Assembly: GCA_002412715.1 (NCBI GenBank)
Contig: DHVP01000031.1
Span: forward strand, 1-64,000
DNA length: 64,000 bases
Direction of reading: 5' to 3'
Source: Deltaproteobacteria bacterium UBA5205
GTDB taxonomy: Bacteria; Desulfobacterota; Syntrophorhabdia; Syntrophorhabdales; Syntrophorhabdaceae
Part shown: positions 1-6,646 of the stretch, piece by piece
Position numbering within the stretch: position 1 is the stretch's first letter
How the letters are laid out: each line of letters opens with the position of its first letter
Notes under the pieces: generated by a model
Told to the model about the DNA's origin: nothing
What the model saw: the letters and a program-made list of their open reading frames with translations, nothing else
Databases searched by the model: none
Translations under genes and position numbers: made by a program

Positions 1-70
1 CCGGTAGCTCAATCGGCAGTAGCGTTCCCGCCGTAAGCGGGATAGGTTGCAGGTTCGACTATCGGCAAGA
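1..70 (+). pseudogene. Degenerate or chimeric tRNA-like fragment, cut by the window edge
   Basis: Positions 1-25 are identical to positions 118-142 of the intact tRNA-Asn downstream (acceptor end plus D arm), and the stretch around 45-58 again matches its variable and T region. Between them the anticodon arm is different: a TCCCG/CGGGA stem with loop CCGTAAG. That loop has C where the universal U33 belongs. After the T loop the sequence diverges and cannot form a T stem or an acceptor stem. I read it as a non-functional tRNA copy; a misassembly at a contig edge is the alternative. Confidence 0.6.
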
Positions 71-114
71 TGTGGGTGTTTAATTGCTCTTTGATTTAGA
101 AAAGTAAATTCCAC

Positions 115-188
115 TCCCCGGTAGCTCAATCGGCAGTAGCGTCTGGCTGTTAACCAGTAGGTTGCAGGTTCGAGTCCTGCCCGGGGAG
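115..188 (+). tRNA. tRNA-Asn (anticodon GTT)
   Basis: A 74-base cloverleaf. The acceptor stem TCCCCGG (115-121) pairs with CCGGGGA (181-187), and the discriminator is G. The anticodon loop is CTGTTAA, giving GTT for asparagine. The T loop is TTCGAGT with a good T stem. CCA is not encoded. No clear promoter or terminator is visible around it. Confidence 0.95.
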
Positions 189-227
189 CTTTTTTTTGTG
201 CTAAACTTGGAAATTAGACTCGTAACC

Positions 228-503
228 ATGTACGTTGTGTATATCCTATACTCACCCACCATAAATAAATTCTACATAGGAAGTACGTCGGATTTGGAGA
301 AACGGATCTATTACCATAATAATGGCAAAAGTCCATATACGAGAAAGAAAGGACCGTGGTCTGTTGTATATCAAGAAAGTTATCAAATCAGGGAAGATGC
401 TATTCGCAGGGAGCGCGAGCTAAAGAATTGGAAATCATCCAAACGTATGATCGCTTCGCTCGGGATAGATAGCAACCTTTATGGTGATAGGCCGCCGGGT
501 TAG
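228..503 (+). CDS. Small GIY-YIG nuclease-family protein
   Basis: A 91-residue protein with the family signature at its N-terminus: YILYS around residues 5-9 and YIGST about ten residues later, followed by the charged EKRIYYHN segment. Single-domain GIY-YIG proteins of this size (the UPF0213-like group) are common in bacteria and are usually of unknown role; nuclease activity is inferred from the fold. The ATG at 228 is chosen because a longer reading frame would begin inside the tRNA-Asn gene. The GC content looks a little lower than in the neighbours, which fits a mobile small gene. It stands alone, with no operon partner. Confidence 0.8.
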   Translation: MYVVYILYSPTINKFYIGSTSDLEKRIYYHNNGKSPYTRKKGPWSVVYQESYQIREDAIRRERELKNWKSSKRMIASLGIDSNLYGDRPPG

Positions 504-534
504 TGATCTATTCTTTGCGCGTAAGTTTTTTTCT

Positions 535-564
535 TTGATGTTTCTTTTCTTTTTCTCCTATAAT
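535..564 (+). promoter_or_regulatory. Sigma70-type promoter for the GapN-type gene
   Basis: TTGATG (535-540) and TATAAT (559-564) are separated by 18 bases in a T-rich region. Transcription would begin near 571, ahead of the ATG at 595 and the ATG at 631. Confidence 0.6.
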
Positions 565-630
565 ACATATCCCCTTTTGCGATGAGATCGAGGAATGCTT
601 TTCAGGAGATTATCCGGGGATCGTGTACAC

Positions 631-2202
631 ATGAAGAACGTTTTTCCATATGAAAGCGACATCCCTGAGGGCATGCTGGAAGGCATACCCATCGGGAGAA
701 AAGACTATATTCTCGATGGGAGGGTCGAGCCGTGGAAGGGGCCCTTCCGGGAGGTTTGCTCACCGTTATTGATGCGAACGGGGGAGGGTCTGACACAAAA
801 ATGCATCGGATTTGTCCCGTCTATGGATGAAGAAGCGTCACTCAATGTCCTGCGGCAAGCCCGTAAGGCGTTCTCGCAGGGCCAAGGCGATTGGCCCCGT
901 ACGCCTATCAGGGATAGAATAGAGTTGTTCGATGCCTTCCTGTCGCGTATGGAGAGTGTAAAAGACGCGATTGTGCGGTTGCTTCAATGGGAGATAGGCA
1001 AGACGTTCCGGGATGCCGGAAACGAATTCGACCGGGCCCTCGAATATGCACGGGGTTGTCTGGGAAGGTTCCAGAGGATCGATGGGAGGCCTCCTGAGAC
1101 TATCAGGGCGAACGACATTACGGGCAGGCTCGAAAGGATGCCTGCGGGCGTTGTCCTTGTCATGGGACCCTTCAACTATCCGCTCTTCGAGACAATGACC
1201 GCCTTCGCCCCGGCATTGCTGGCGGGCAATACGGTGATCATCAAGCCTCCCAGGCTCGGCTGCCTTTTCTTTCAGCAGCTTCTCAAGCCTATTGCAGATG
1301 TTTTCCCGGCAGGGTCCGTCAGTATTGTCTATGGCGACGGCAAAAGGACTATACCGCCTATTATCTCCTCGGGGATGATTGATGTTCTCTACTTCATCGG
1401 GACGAGTCCCGTTGCCACCTATCTCGGGGGGCTTCATCCCAAACCTCACCGGCTGAGATGTATTCTCGGGTTGGAGGCGAAAAACCCGGCGATAATACTG
1501 CCCGACGCGGATCTGACCATGACAGCACGTGAATGTGTACGGGGCGCCCTCACATTCAACGGCCAGCGCTGTGCCGCCCTGAAGATACTTTTCGTTCACC
1601 GCTCCGTTGCGGCGGACTTCAATCGGCGCGTCATCAGCGAGGTAAGCGCCTTGAAATACGGTATGCCCTGGGAAAAAGATGTCTTTGTCACCCCCCTTGC
1701 CGAGCATGATCGTGCTCAATACCTGTCCGGGCTGGTGGAAGACGCTGAGAATCTCGGTGCTGAGGTCATAAATGATGGCGATGCAGGGGCAATGGGGACT
1801 TTCTTCTACCCCGCATTGCTTTACCCCGCCTCAATTCGGATGCGTGTCTGCCGCGAGGAACAGTTCGGACCCGTGGTGCCGATAGTTCCCTTTGACGACC
1901 TCGAGGAACCCCTCAGGTACATATCAGAATCGAATTACGGTCAGCAGGCCAGCATCTTCGGTGCTGACAAGGCTTTGCTGACAAAGTTGACGCGCCGCCT
2001 TGTTCACAATGTATCAAGGGTCAATATCAATTGCCAGTGCCAGCGCAGTCCTGATACAGTCCCATTCACGGGAAGGAAGGATTCCGCGGAGGGTAGCCTC
2101 TCCATCTCGGAGGCTGTCAATGCATTCACGGTTCCGACGTTCGTGGCCGCAAAGAGCCAGTCAGGGGATATTGAGATCGTGGCGGTACCCGGGGAGTTCT
2201 AA
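631..2202 (+). CDS. gapN: NADP-dependent non-phosphorylating glyceraldehyde-3-phosphate dehydrogenase (aldehyde dehydrogenase family)
   Basis: A 523-residue cytoplasmic aldehyde dehydrogenase. Counting from 631, the catalytic set is visible: Asn182 in GPFNYPLF, Glu282 in LGLEAKNP and Cys314 in FNGQRCAAL. The C-terminal stretch NINCQCQRSPD followed by PFTGRKDSAEG is the signature of the ALDH11/GapN group, which oxidises glyceraldehyde-3-phosphate directly to 3-phosphoglycerate with NADP and so makes NADPH without ATP. An in-frame ATG at 595 is possible, but 631 has a better upstream GGGGA and matches the family N-terminus. The gene ends only 4 bases from the stop of the convergent alanine dehydrogenase gene, leaving no room for a terminator. 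The substrate is inferred from family membership. Confidence 0.8.
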   Translation: MKNVFPYESDIPEGMLEGIPIGRKDYILDGRVEPWKGPFREVCSPLLMRTGEGLTQKCIGFVPSMDEEASLNVLRQARKAFSQGQGDWPRTPIRDRIELFDAFLSRMESVKDAIVRLLQWEIGKTFRDAGNEFDRALEYARGCLGRFQRIDGRPPETIRANDITGRLERMPAGVVLVMGPFNYPLFETMTAFAPALLAGNTVIIKPPRLGCLFFQQLLKPIADVFPAGSVSIVYGDGKRTIPPIISSGMIDVLYFIGTSPVATYLGGLHPKPHRLRCILGLEAKNPAIILPDADLTMTARECVRGALTFNGQRCAALKILFVHRSVAADFNRRVISEVSALKYGMPWEKDVFVTPLAEHDRAQYLSGLVEDAENLGAEVINDGDAGAMGTFFYPALLYPASIRMRVCREEQFGPVVPIVPFDDLEEPLRYISESNYGQQASIFGADKALLTKLTRRLVHNVSRVNINCQCQRSPDTVPFTGRKDSAEGSLSISEAVNAFTVPTFVAAKSQSGDIEIVAVPGEF

Positions 2203-2206
2203 AAGG

Positions 2207-3316
2207 TCACACCCTGTTCCATTTCTTCCATCTCATGCCGAATGCCTCGCCGACAGCGGGATACGTGACAACACCCTTCCTCACGTTGATGCCGGAGGCG
2301 ATCACGGGATCGCTTGAAGCTGCTTTCTTCACGCCGAGTGATGCTATGGTCTGGACGTAGGGGAGGGTGGCATTTGTCAGGGCGAATGTCGATGTCCTGG
2401 GAACCGAGGCCGGCATGTTCGGGACGGCGTAATGGAGGACATCATACAGCTTGTAGGTTGGCTCCCCGTGGGACGTGGGCCTTATAGTTTCGATACAGCC
2501 GCCCTGATCGATGGATACATCCACGATAACGGACCCCGGCTTCATGCATGCCACCATCTGTTCTGAAACGAGTACGGGAGCTCGTGCGCCGGGCACGAGG
2601 ACGGCCCCGATAAGGACATCGGCGTACTGGACCGCCTTCTGGATCGCGTAGCTGGTGGAATATATGGTCATTACGCAGCCGCGCATGATATCTTCCACGT
2701 ATTTGAGGCGGCTGTGAGAAACATCGATGACGGTCACGTGAGCGCCGAGACCGGAGGCGATCCGGGCGGCATTTAAACCGACGATGCCGCAACCGATGAT
2801 CACGACCTCCGCCGGGGCAACGCCGGGAACCCCGCTTAAGAGAACCCCCCGTCCACCATAATCGCTTTCCAGGAAACGCATGGCAACCTGGACTGAGATG
2901 CGTCCGGCAACCTCGCTCATGGGAGTCAGAAGAGGCAGCCTGTGGTCGCTGTCTTCCATTGTCTCGTAGGCTATCCCAGTTACCTTGCTCTTAAGAAGGC
3001 CCTTCGTCAGCTTCTCCGATGAGGCGAGGTGAAGGTACGTGAAGAGGATCTGCCCCTCCTGCAGCAAGGACCACTCGATTTCGAGAGGTTCCTTCACCTT
3101 CACGATCATGTCCGATCGGGCGAAGATCGTCCTCTTAGATTCGACTATCTCGGCCCCTCTATTAGCGTATTCCTCATCTGTAAGACCACTTCCCGTCCCG
3201 GCCCCTTTCTCCAACAGAACGTTGTGGCCGGTGGAAACAAGGGCATGGACACCTGCTGGGGTCATTGAAACCCTGTTTTCACCCTCTTTGATCTCTCTGG
3301 GTATGCCTATAATCAT
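2207..3316 (-). CDS. ald: Alanine dehydrogenase
   Basis: A 369-residue NAD-dependent enzyme interconverting alanine with pyruvate plus ammonia. The N-terminus has the family signature PREIKEGENRVSMTP with the substrate arginine; THLHL-type TYLHLASSEKL carries the catalytic histidine; GCGIVGLNAAR is the Rossmann NAD site. The ATG at 3316 is preceded by AAACGGAGGAAGC, a strong ribosome site, so the longer upstream frame is not needed. It follows the DUF6125-like gene by 37 bases on the same strand, suggesting co-transcription from the promoter near 3930. In anaerobes this enzyme feeds alanine carbon to pyruvate. Confidence 0.92.
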   Translation of the reverse strand: MIIGIPREIKEGENRVSMTPAGVHALVSTGHNVLLEKGAGTGSGLTDEEYANRGAEIVESKRTIFARSDMIVKVKEPLEIEWSLLQEGQILFTYLHLASSEKLTKGLLKSKVTGIAYETMEDSDHRLPLLTPMSEVAGRISVQVAMRFLESDYGGRGVLLSGVPGVAPAEVVIIGCGIVGLNAARIASGLGAHVTVIDVSHSRLKYVEDIMRGCVMTIYSTSYAIQKAVQYADVLIGAVLVPGARAPVLVSEQMVACMKPGSVIVDVSIDQGGCIETIRPTSHGEPTYKLYDVLHYAVPNMPASVPRTSTFALTNATLPYVQTIASLGVKKAASSDPVIASGINVRKGVVTYPAVGEAFGMRWKKWNRV

Positions 3317-3353
3317 GCTTCCTCCGTTTCTCTGTGCGATTCCATCCGTTTGC

Positions 3354-3866
3354 TTACGATGTTTGAGTAAACCTCCATTTGCAGAAGCAATCGGCCGGAT
3401 GTTCGTCCGGCGGAGCAAAGAGACACTCGACCTTTATGGAAGGGTCCACCGCCCGGGCTATGCTTTCAAATTCTCCGTGATGCATATACTTGCAGACAAA
3501 TTCCCCCAGCCCCCGCCTCAGACGCGCTTCCTGTGTCGGGCAATTGGGTATTGTCACGATGACCTCATTCTCCTTCTCTTCAAACTGATATCCTACAAGG
3601 ATGGTCCAGGGAAAGAGCTTCAGGACTTTCGTAAAGCCCTTAAGACCCCTCTCCTTGATGTCAAAGCGCTGCAGGAGATCCCGGGTGCCGAGCTCCGGCA
3701 CTCGCGACCAGACCGCTTCGTTTATCCTTTCCGCCTGTTCCTGGCCGTATGTGTCGCCGACGTAAATGAACCAGAAAGCGTCCATGACGCGGTAATGCCA
3801 GAGGAGGAAGGTCAGGTAATTTCGGAGTTCATCCTCGTTCATTTTTTCGAATGCAGAAAGATCCAT
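3354..3866 (-). CDS. DUF6125 / aminothiazoline-carboxylate-hydrolase-like protein
   Basis: A 170-residue soluble protein with no signal peptide or membrane segment. It has an N-terminal helical WHYRVMDAFWF block, a central beta-rich part with the CPTQEARLRRGLG motif and a C-terminal ADCFCKWRF motif. This arrangement of late cysteines is typical of proteins annotated DUF6125 and distantly related to L-2-amino-thiazoline-4-carboxylate hydrolase. The true substrate is unknown. The start is supported by AAAGGAGAATTG before the ATG. It is the first gene of a two-gene unit with alanine dehydrogenase, which hints at a role near amino-acid or thiol metabolism, but that is inference. Confidence 0.65.
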   Translation of the reverse strand: MDLSAFEKMNEDELRNYLTFLLWHYRVMDAFWFIYVGDTYGQEQAERINEAVWSRVPELGTRDLLQRFDIKERGLKGFTKVLKLFPWTILVGYQFEEKENEVIVTIPNCPTQEARLRRGLGEFVCKYMHHGEFESIARAVDPSIKVECLFAPPDEHPADCFCKWRFTQTS

Positions 3867-3902
3867 TCAATTCTCCTTTTTTAGTGAATGCCAACTTTGT
3901 TT

Positions 3903-3931
3903 ATTGTAAATTAGTGACCACCAAAAGACAA
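3903..3931 (-). promoter_or_regulatory. Minus-strand promoter for the DUF6125-ald unit
   Basis: Read on the minus strand, TTGTCT (3931-3926) and TACAAT (3908-3903) are 17 bases apart and lie about 40 bases before the ATG at 3866. The -35 box touches the start codon of the divergent MFS gene, so the two may interfere. Confidence 0.5.
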
Positions 3932-5175
3932 TGAAGAGCATTCTTTTTGATAGAAAAATATTCTCGTGGTGCCTCTTTGATTTTGCCAATTCGAGCTATT
4001 CCGCAGTCGTTTTGGCAGTTATTTTTCCCGTGTATTATACCACGGTAATCGTCGGGAATGACAGCAACCAGGGTGACGTTTGGTGGGGACGGGCGATATC
4101 GCTGAGCATGGCATTCGTGGCCCTGAGTTCACCTTTCCTGGGTGGTATCTCCGATTATGCCCGGGCAAGGAAGAAATTCCTCTTTTCATACTCGCTGCTC
4201 TGCGTTCTCGCGACGGCGTCACTTATGTATGTCGACAAAGGGATGGCCATGACCGGGTTTGTACTGGTGGTGCTCGCCAACGTGGGCATGGAAGGTGGAA
4301 TCGTCTTTTACAACTCCTTTCTCAATGACATAGCGGACAACGAGCACCAGGGGAGGGTGTCCGCGTGGGGATATGCCATCGGATATGTGGGTTCAATACT
4401 CTCCCTGGTAATTGGCCTGTGGCTTGTAGAAAAAGAACACATCAGTCTTGTCTGGCCGATGGTGGCCGTTTTTTTTGCGGTCTTTTCCCTGCCGGCGTTC
4501 TTTTTTCTCCCGCCCGACCGGGGCAAAGGGGCCCAGCTGACAAAGGCCGCGAGGGATGGTTTCGCCACCACGTGGTCTGTTTTGAAACGGATGTGGTCGA
4601 GCAAAGACCAGCGCAAGTTTCTCCTGGCCTACTTCCTTTACGAAGATGGGGTCAATACGGTCATAATCTTTTCAAATGTATTCGCGGCGACGACTCTCGG
4701 GTTCACACTGCAAGAATTGATCGTCCTTTTCCTCGTAGTCCAGGTGACGGCTCTGGCAGGTGCGTTTCTGATGGCAAGGCCTATCGACTATTGGGGTCCC
4801 AAAAAGGTTGTCTCGCTGTCACTGCTCCTGTGGGTTCTTGTGACCGTCGTTGTCTATTTTATTTACCGGAAAGGGTTCTTTTTTGCTGCGGCCTCGATGG
4901 CAGGGCTTGGCCTCGGTACGATACAGGCCGCCACCCGCGCCTTTTTTGCGCAATTCATACCCGCCGGTGACGAATCCAAGTACTTTGGCGTATACAGTCT
5001 CGTAGGAAAAACATCGGCGATACTGGGCCCGCTGATCTTCGGGACGATATCGGCCCTGACCAAAAGCCAGCGCCCGGCCGTACTGGCCGTATCGACCCTC
5101 TTCATAGCCGGCTTTGTGATCCTGCAGTCGGTGCGCGGCGGCGGGCCGAATGTGGAGAAGAGGGGTAATAGGTAA
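3931..5175 (+). CDS. MFS transporter, UMF1/Atg22-like family
   Basis: A 414-residue inner-membrane protein with about 12 hydrophobic segments. The N-terminal WCLFDFANSSYSAVV is the hallmark of the UMF1 family (vacuole effluxer Atg22-like), thought to export amino acids or small metabolites; the substrate is unknown here. A charged cytoplasmic loop lies near residues 200-230 between the two six-helix halves. The ATG has almost no Shine-Dalgarno sequence, so initiation may be weak or leaderless. Its C-terminal codons run into the repeated GGTAATAGGTAATGGG sequence at 5163, meaning the last residues may derive from repeat insertion. Confidence 0.85.
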   Translation: MKSILFDRKIFSWCLFDFANSSYSAVVLAVIFPVYYTTVIVGNDSNQGDVWWGRAISLSMAFVALSSPFLGGISDYARARKKFLFSYSLLCVLATASLMYVDKGMAMTGFVLVVLANVGMEGGIVFYNSFLNDIADNEHQGRVSAWGYAIGYVGSILSLVIGLWLVEKEHISLVWPMVAVFFAVFSLPAFFFLPPDRGKGAQLTKAARDGFATTWSVLKRMWSSKDQRKFLLAYFLYEDGVNTVIIFSNVFAATTLGFTLQELIVLFLVVQVTALAGAFLMARPIDYWGPKKVVSLSLLLWVLVTVVVYFIYRKGFFFAAASMAGLGLGTIQAATRAFFAQFIPAGDESKYFGVYSLVGKTSAILGPLIFGTISALTKSQRPAVLAVSTLFIAGFVILQSVRGGGPNVEKRGNR

Positions 5176-5193
5176 TGGGTAATAGGTACTGGG
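5163..5193. repeat. Dispersed AT-rich repeat, copy 1 (TATTACCCATTACC family)
   Basis: The sequence GGTAATAGGTAATGGGTAAT overlaps the end of the MFS gene and is the reverse complement of a motif that recurs at 5622-5650 and 12540-12571, with weaker versions at 5230-5244 and 11702-11721. Copies lie between genes or at gene ends. Confidence 0.55.
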
Positions 5194-5343
5194 AAGGACA
5201 AGCAACCCAGGCAACCCGGCCTTTCCTATCACCTATAACCCACATTTGTCCAAAATAATATAAAGGTCAATCTCTTTCCGGACAGTCACAAACGAACGCA
5301 TAGTTCCCCATAAACTTCCTCCGTCATTCCGGCTTTCTCTATT

Positions 5344-5505
5344 CGTCATTCCGGCGCAGGCCGGAAGCCAGGAAGACCCCTCATGCAACAGGAAACATAA
5401 GGATACAGAGTACCACGCAGTGTTTAGGGAGAACGGTTGGATGTCCCTTCGTATGGTGATTCCTTATCCATAGTCTCCTGGGTTCCGGCCTTCGCCGGAA
5501 TGACG
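5344..5505. repeat. REP/MITE-like inverted-repeat element
   Basis: The left arm (5344-5372) begins CGTCATTCCGGCG; the right arm (5477-5505) is its reverse complement with 27 of 29 bases matching. Each arm is itself a small GGCCGGAA-type dyad. The 104-base interior has no coding potential. Related single arms occur at 48345-48373 and, broken, near 22392-22407. This is the widespread CGTCATTCCGGC intergenic repeat class. Confidence 0.75.
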
Positions 5506-5621
5506 AACTGCGAGATAAGGCAACCTGGTTTTGAAACGCGGGATCTTGGGGGATTTACCAGTCCTTAATCATTGTCTTATAAAGAAAGCGGTCCGGGAAA
5601 TGGATTATTCTGGACAGCAGC

Positions 5622-5650
5622 GACCTATAACCCATTACCTATTACCTGAC
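5622..5650. repeat. Dispersed AT-rich repeat, copy 2
   Basis: CCTATAACCCATTACCTATT, immediately before the end of gpsA. It is in opposite orientation to copy 1 at 5163, so the two bracket the non-coding region. Confidence 0.55.
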
Positions 5651-5653
5651 TTC

Positions 5654-6646
5654 TCAATCTTCTTTCTTAAATCCTCTCTTGATAATTGCCTGGAGAGATG
5701 CGGTGATGTCTTTGGCTTCGTAGGCGATGCGGTAGAGTTCCTCTGTGATGGGCATGTCCACGCCGAGTTTTCGGGCAAGGTTGTAGACGGCGTTGATCGT
5801 GTAATAGCCCTCCACGACGGTCTTGCGGGAGGCGATGATGTCGGCCGACTTCCTTCCCGAAGCGAGTTCTATTCCAAAAATCCTGTTCCTGCTGAGATTT
5901 CCATAGGATGTAAGGATGAGGTCGCCCATCCCGGACAGGCCCATGAAGGTTGTCTCGCGGGCGCCGAGGGCCCGACCCAGGCGCTTGATCTCGGCGAGGG
6001 CGCGGGTGGTGAAGGCCGCCTGGGTGTTCATCCCGAAATGAAGGCCCTCAATGATCCCCGAACCTATGGCCATTACGTTCTTCAAGGCGCCGCCCAGTTC
6101 CACCCCGATTATGTCGTCAACGCGATATACGCGGAAATAATCGCTGTGAATCTGCTGCTGCATGGTGAATGAAAAATCCATGTTTCTCGATGCCACAACG
6201 GCCGCAGTAAAGAGACCCTGCGCCACCTCACGGGCAAAGGACGGGCCGGAAAGCGTTGCTATCGTCTCACCAGCCGATCCCGTTATCTCTTCGATTACCT
6301 CGTTCATCAGTTTGAGCGTGGAGCGCTCGATACCTTTGGTCAAAATGAGCAATCTCTTGCCCGCAAGCTTTTCAGCAAAAGGCGTCAGTGTTTCACGAAG
6401 GGCAAAGGACGGAGTCGCAATGACGATGGTATCGGCAAAATCCATCACATCATTGATATCGTTGGTATAATCAATGGAGTTATCGAGCCTGAACCCCGGC
6501 AGAAAGGCCGTGTTTTCCCTGCGCTCGCGCAACTCGGGCAGGAGTTCCTTTTCAAATGCCCACAAGACTATGCGTTTCCCGGTTCGGGCAAGATGGATGG
6601 CGAAAGCCGTTCCCCAGGCGCCGGCGCCGATGACCCCTATGTTCAT
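5654..6646 (-). CDS. gpsA: NAD(P)-dependent glycerol-3-phosphate dehydrogenase
   Basis: A 330-residue cytosolic enzyme that reduces dihydroxyacetone phosphate to sn-glycerol-3-phosphate for phospholipid synthesis. The N-terminal GAGAWGTAFA is the nucleotide-binding loop; LTKGIE, LSGPSFAREV and the catalytic lysine region ELGGALKNVMAIG follow in family order, with GLSGMGDLILT near residue 240. Length is normal. The ATG overlaps the gyrA stop codon by four bases (ATGA), so the two are translationally coupled on one message. Downstream lies the repeat region, with no obvious terminator. Confidence 0.95.
   Translation of the reverse strand: MNIGVIGAGAWGTAFAIHLARTGKRIVLWAFEKELLPELRERRENTAFLPGFRLDNSIDYTNDINDVMDFADTIVIATPSFALRETLTPFAEKLAGKRLLILTKGIERSTLKLMNEVIEEITGSAGETIATLSGPSFAREVAQGLFTAAVVASRNMDFSFTMQQQIHSDYFRVYRVDDIIGVELGGALKNVMAIGSGIIEGLHFGMNTQAAFTTRALAEIKRLGRALGARETTFMGLSGMGDLILTSYGNLSRNRIFGIELASGRKSADIIASRKTVVEGYYTINAVYNLARKLGVDMPITEELYRIAYEAKDITASLQAIIKRGFKKED

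Larger units (their letters stand above)
5176..5653. other. 478-base non-coding repeat region
   Basis: No believable gene is seen between the MFS gene and gpsA. The stretch holds an inverted-repeat element (5344-5505), an extra partial CGTCATTCCGGC copy near 5325-5336, and the dispersed TATAACCCATTACC motif at both ends (5163-5193, 5230-5244 and 5622-5650). Confidence 0.7.

Noticed and set aside
162..227. Upstream extension of the GIY-YIG protein
   Set aside because: It would start within tRNA-Asn; the ATG at 228 begins the conserved sequence.
838..1719. Long open frame on the minus strand inside the GapN-type gene
   Set aside because: It lies fully antisense to a well-supported aldehyde dehydrogenase and has no recognisable motif.
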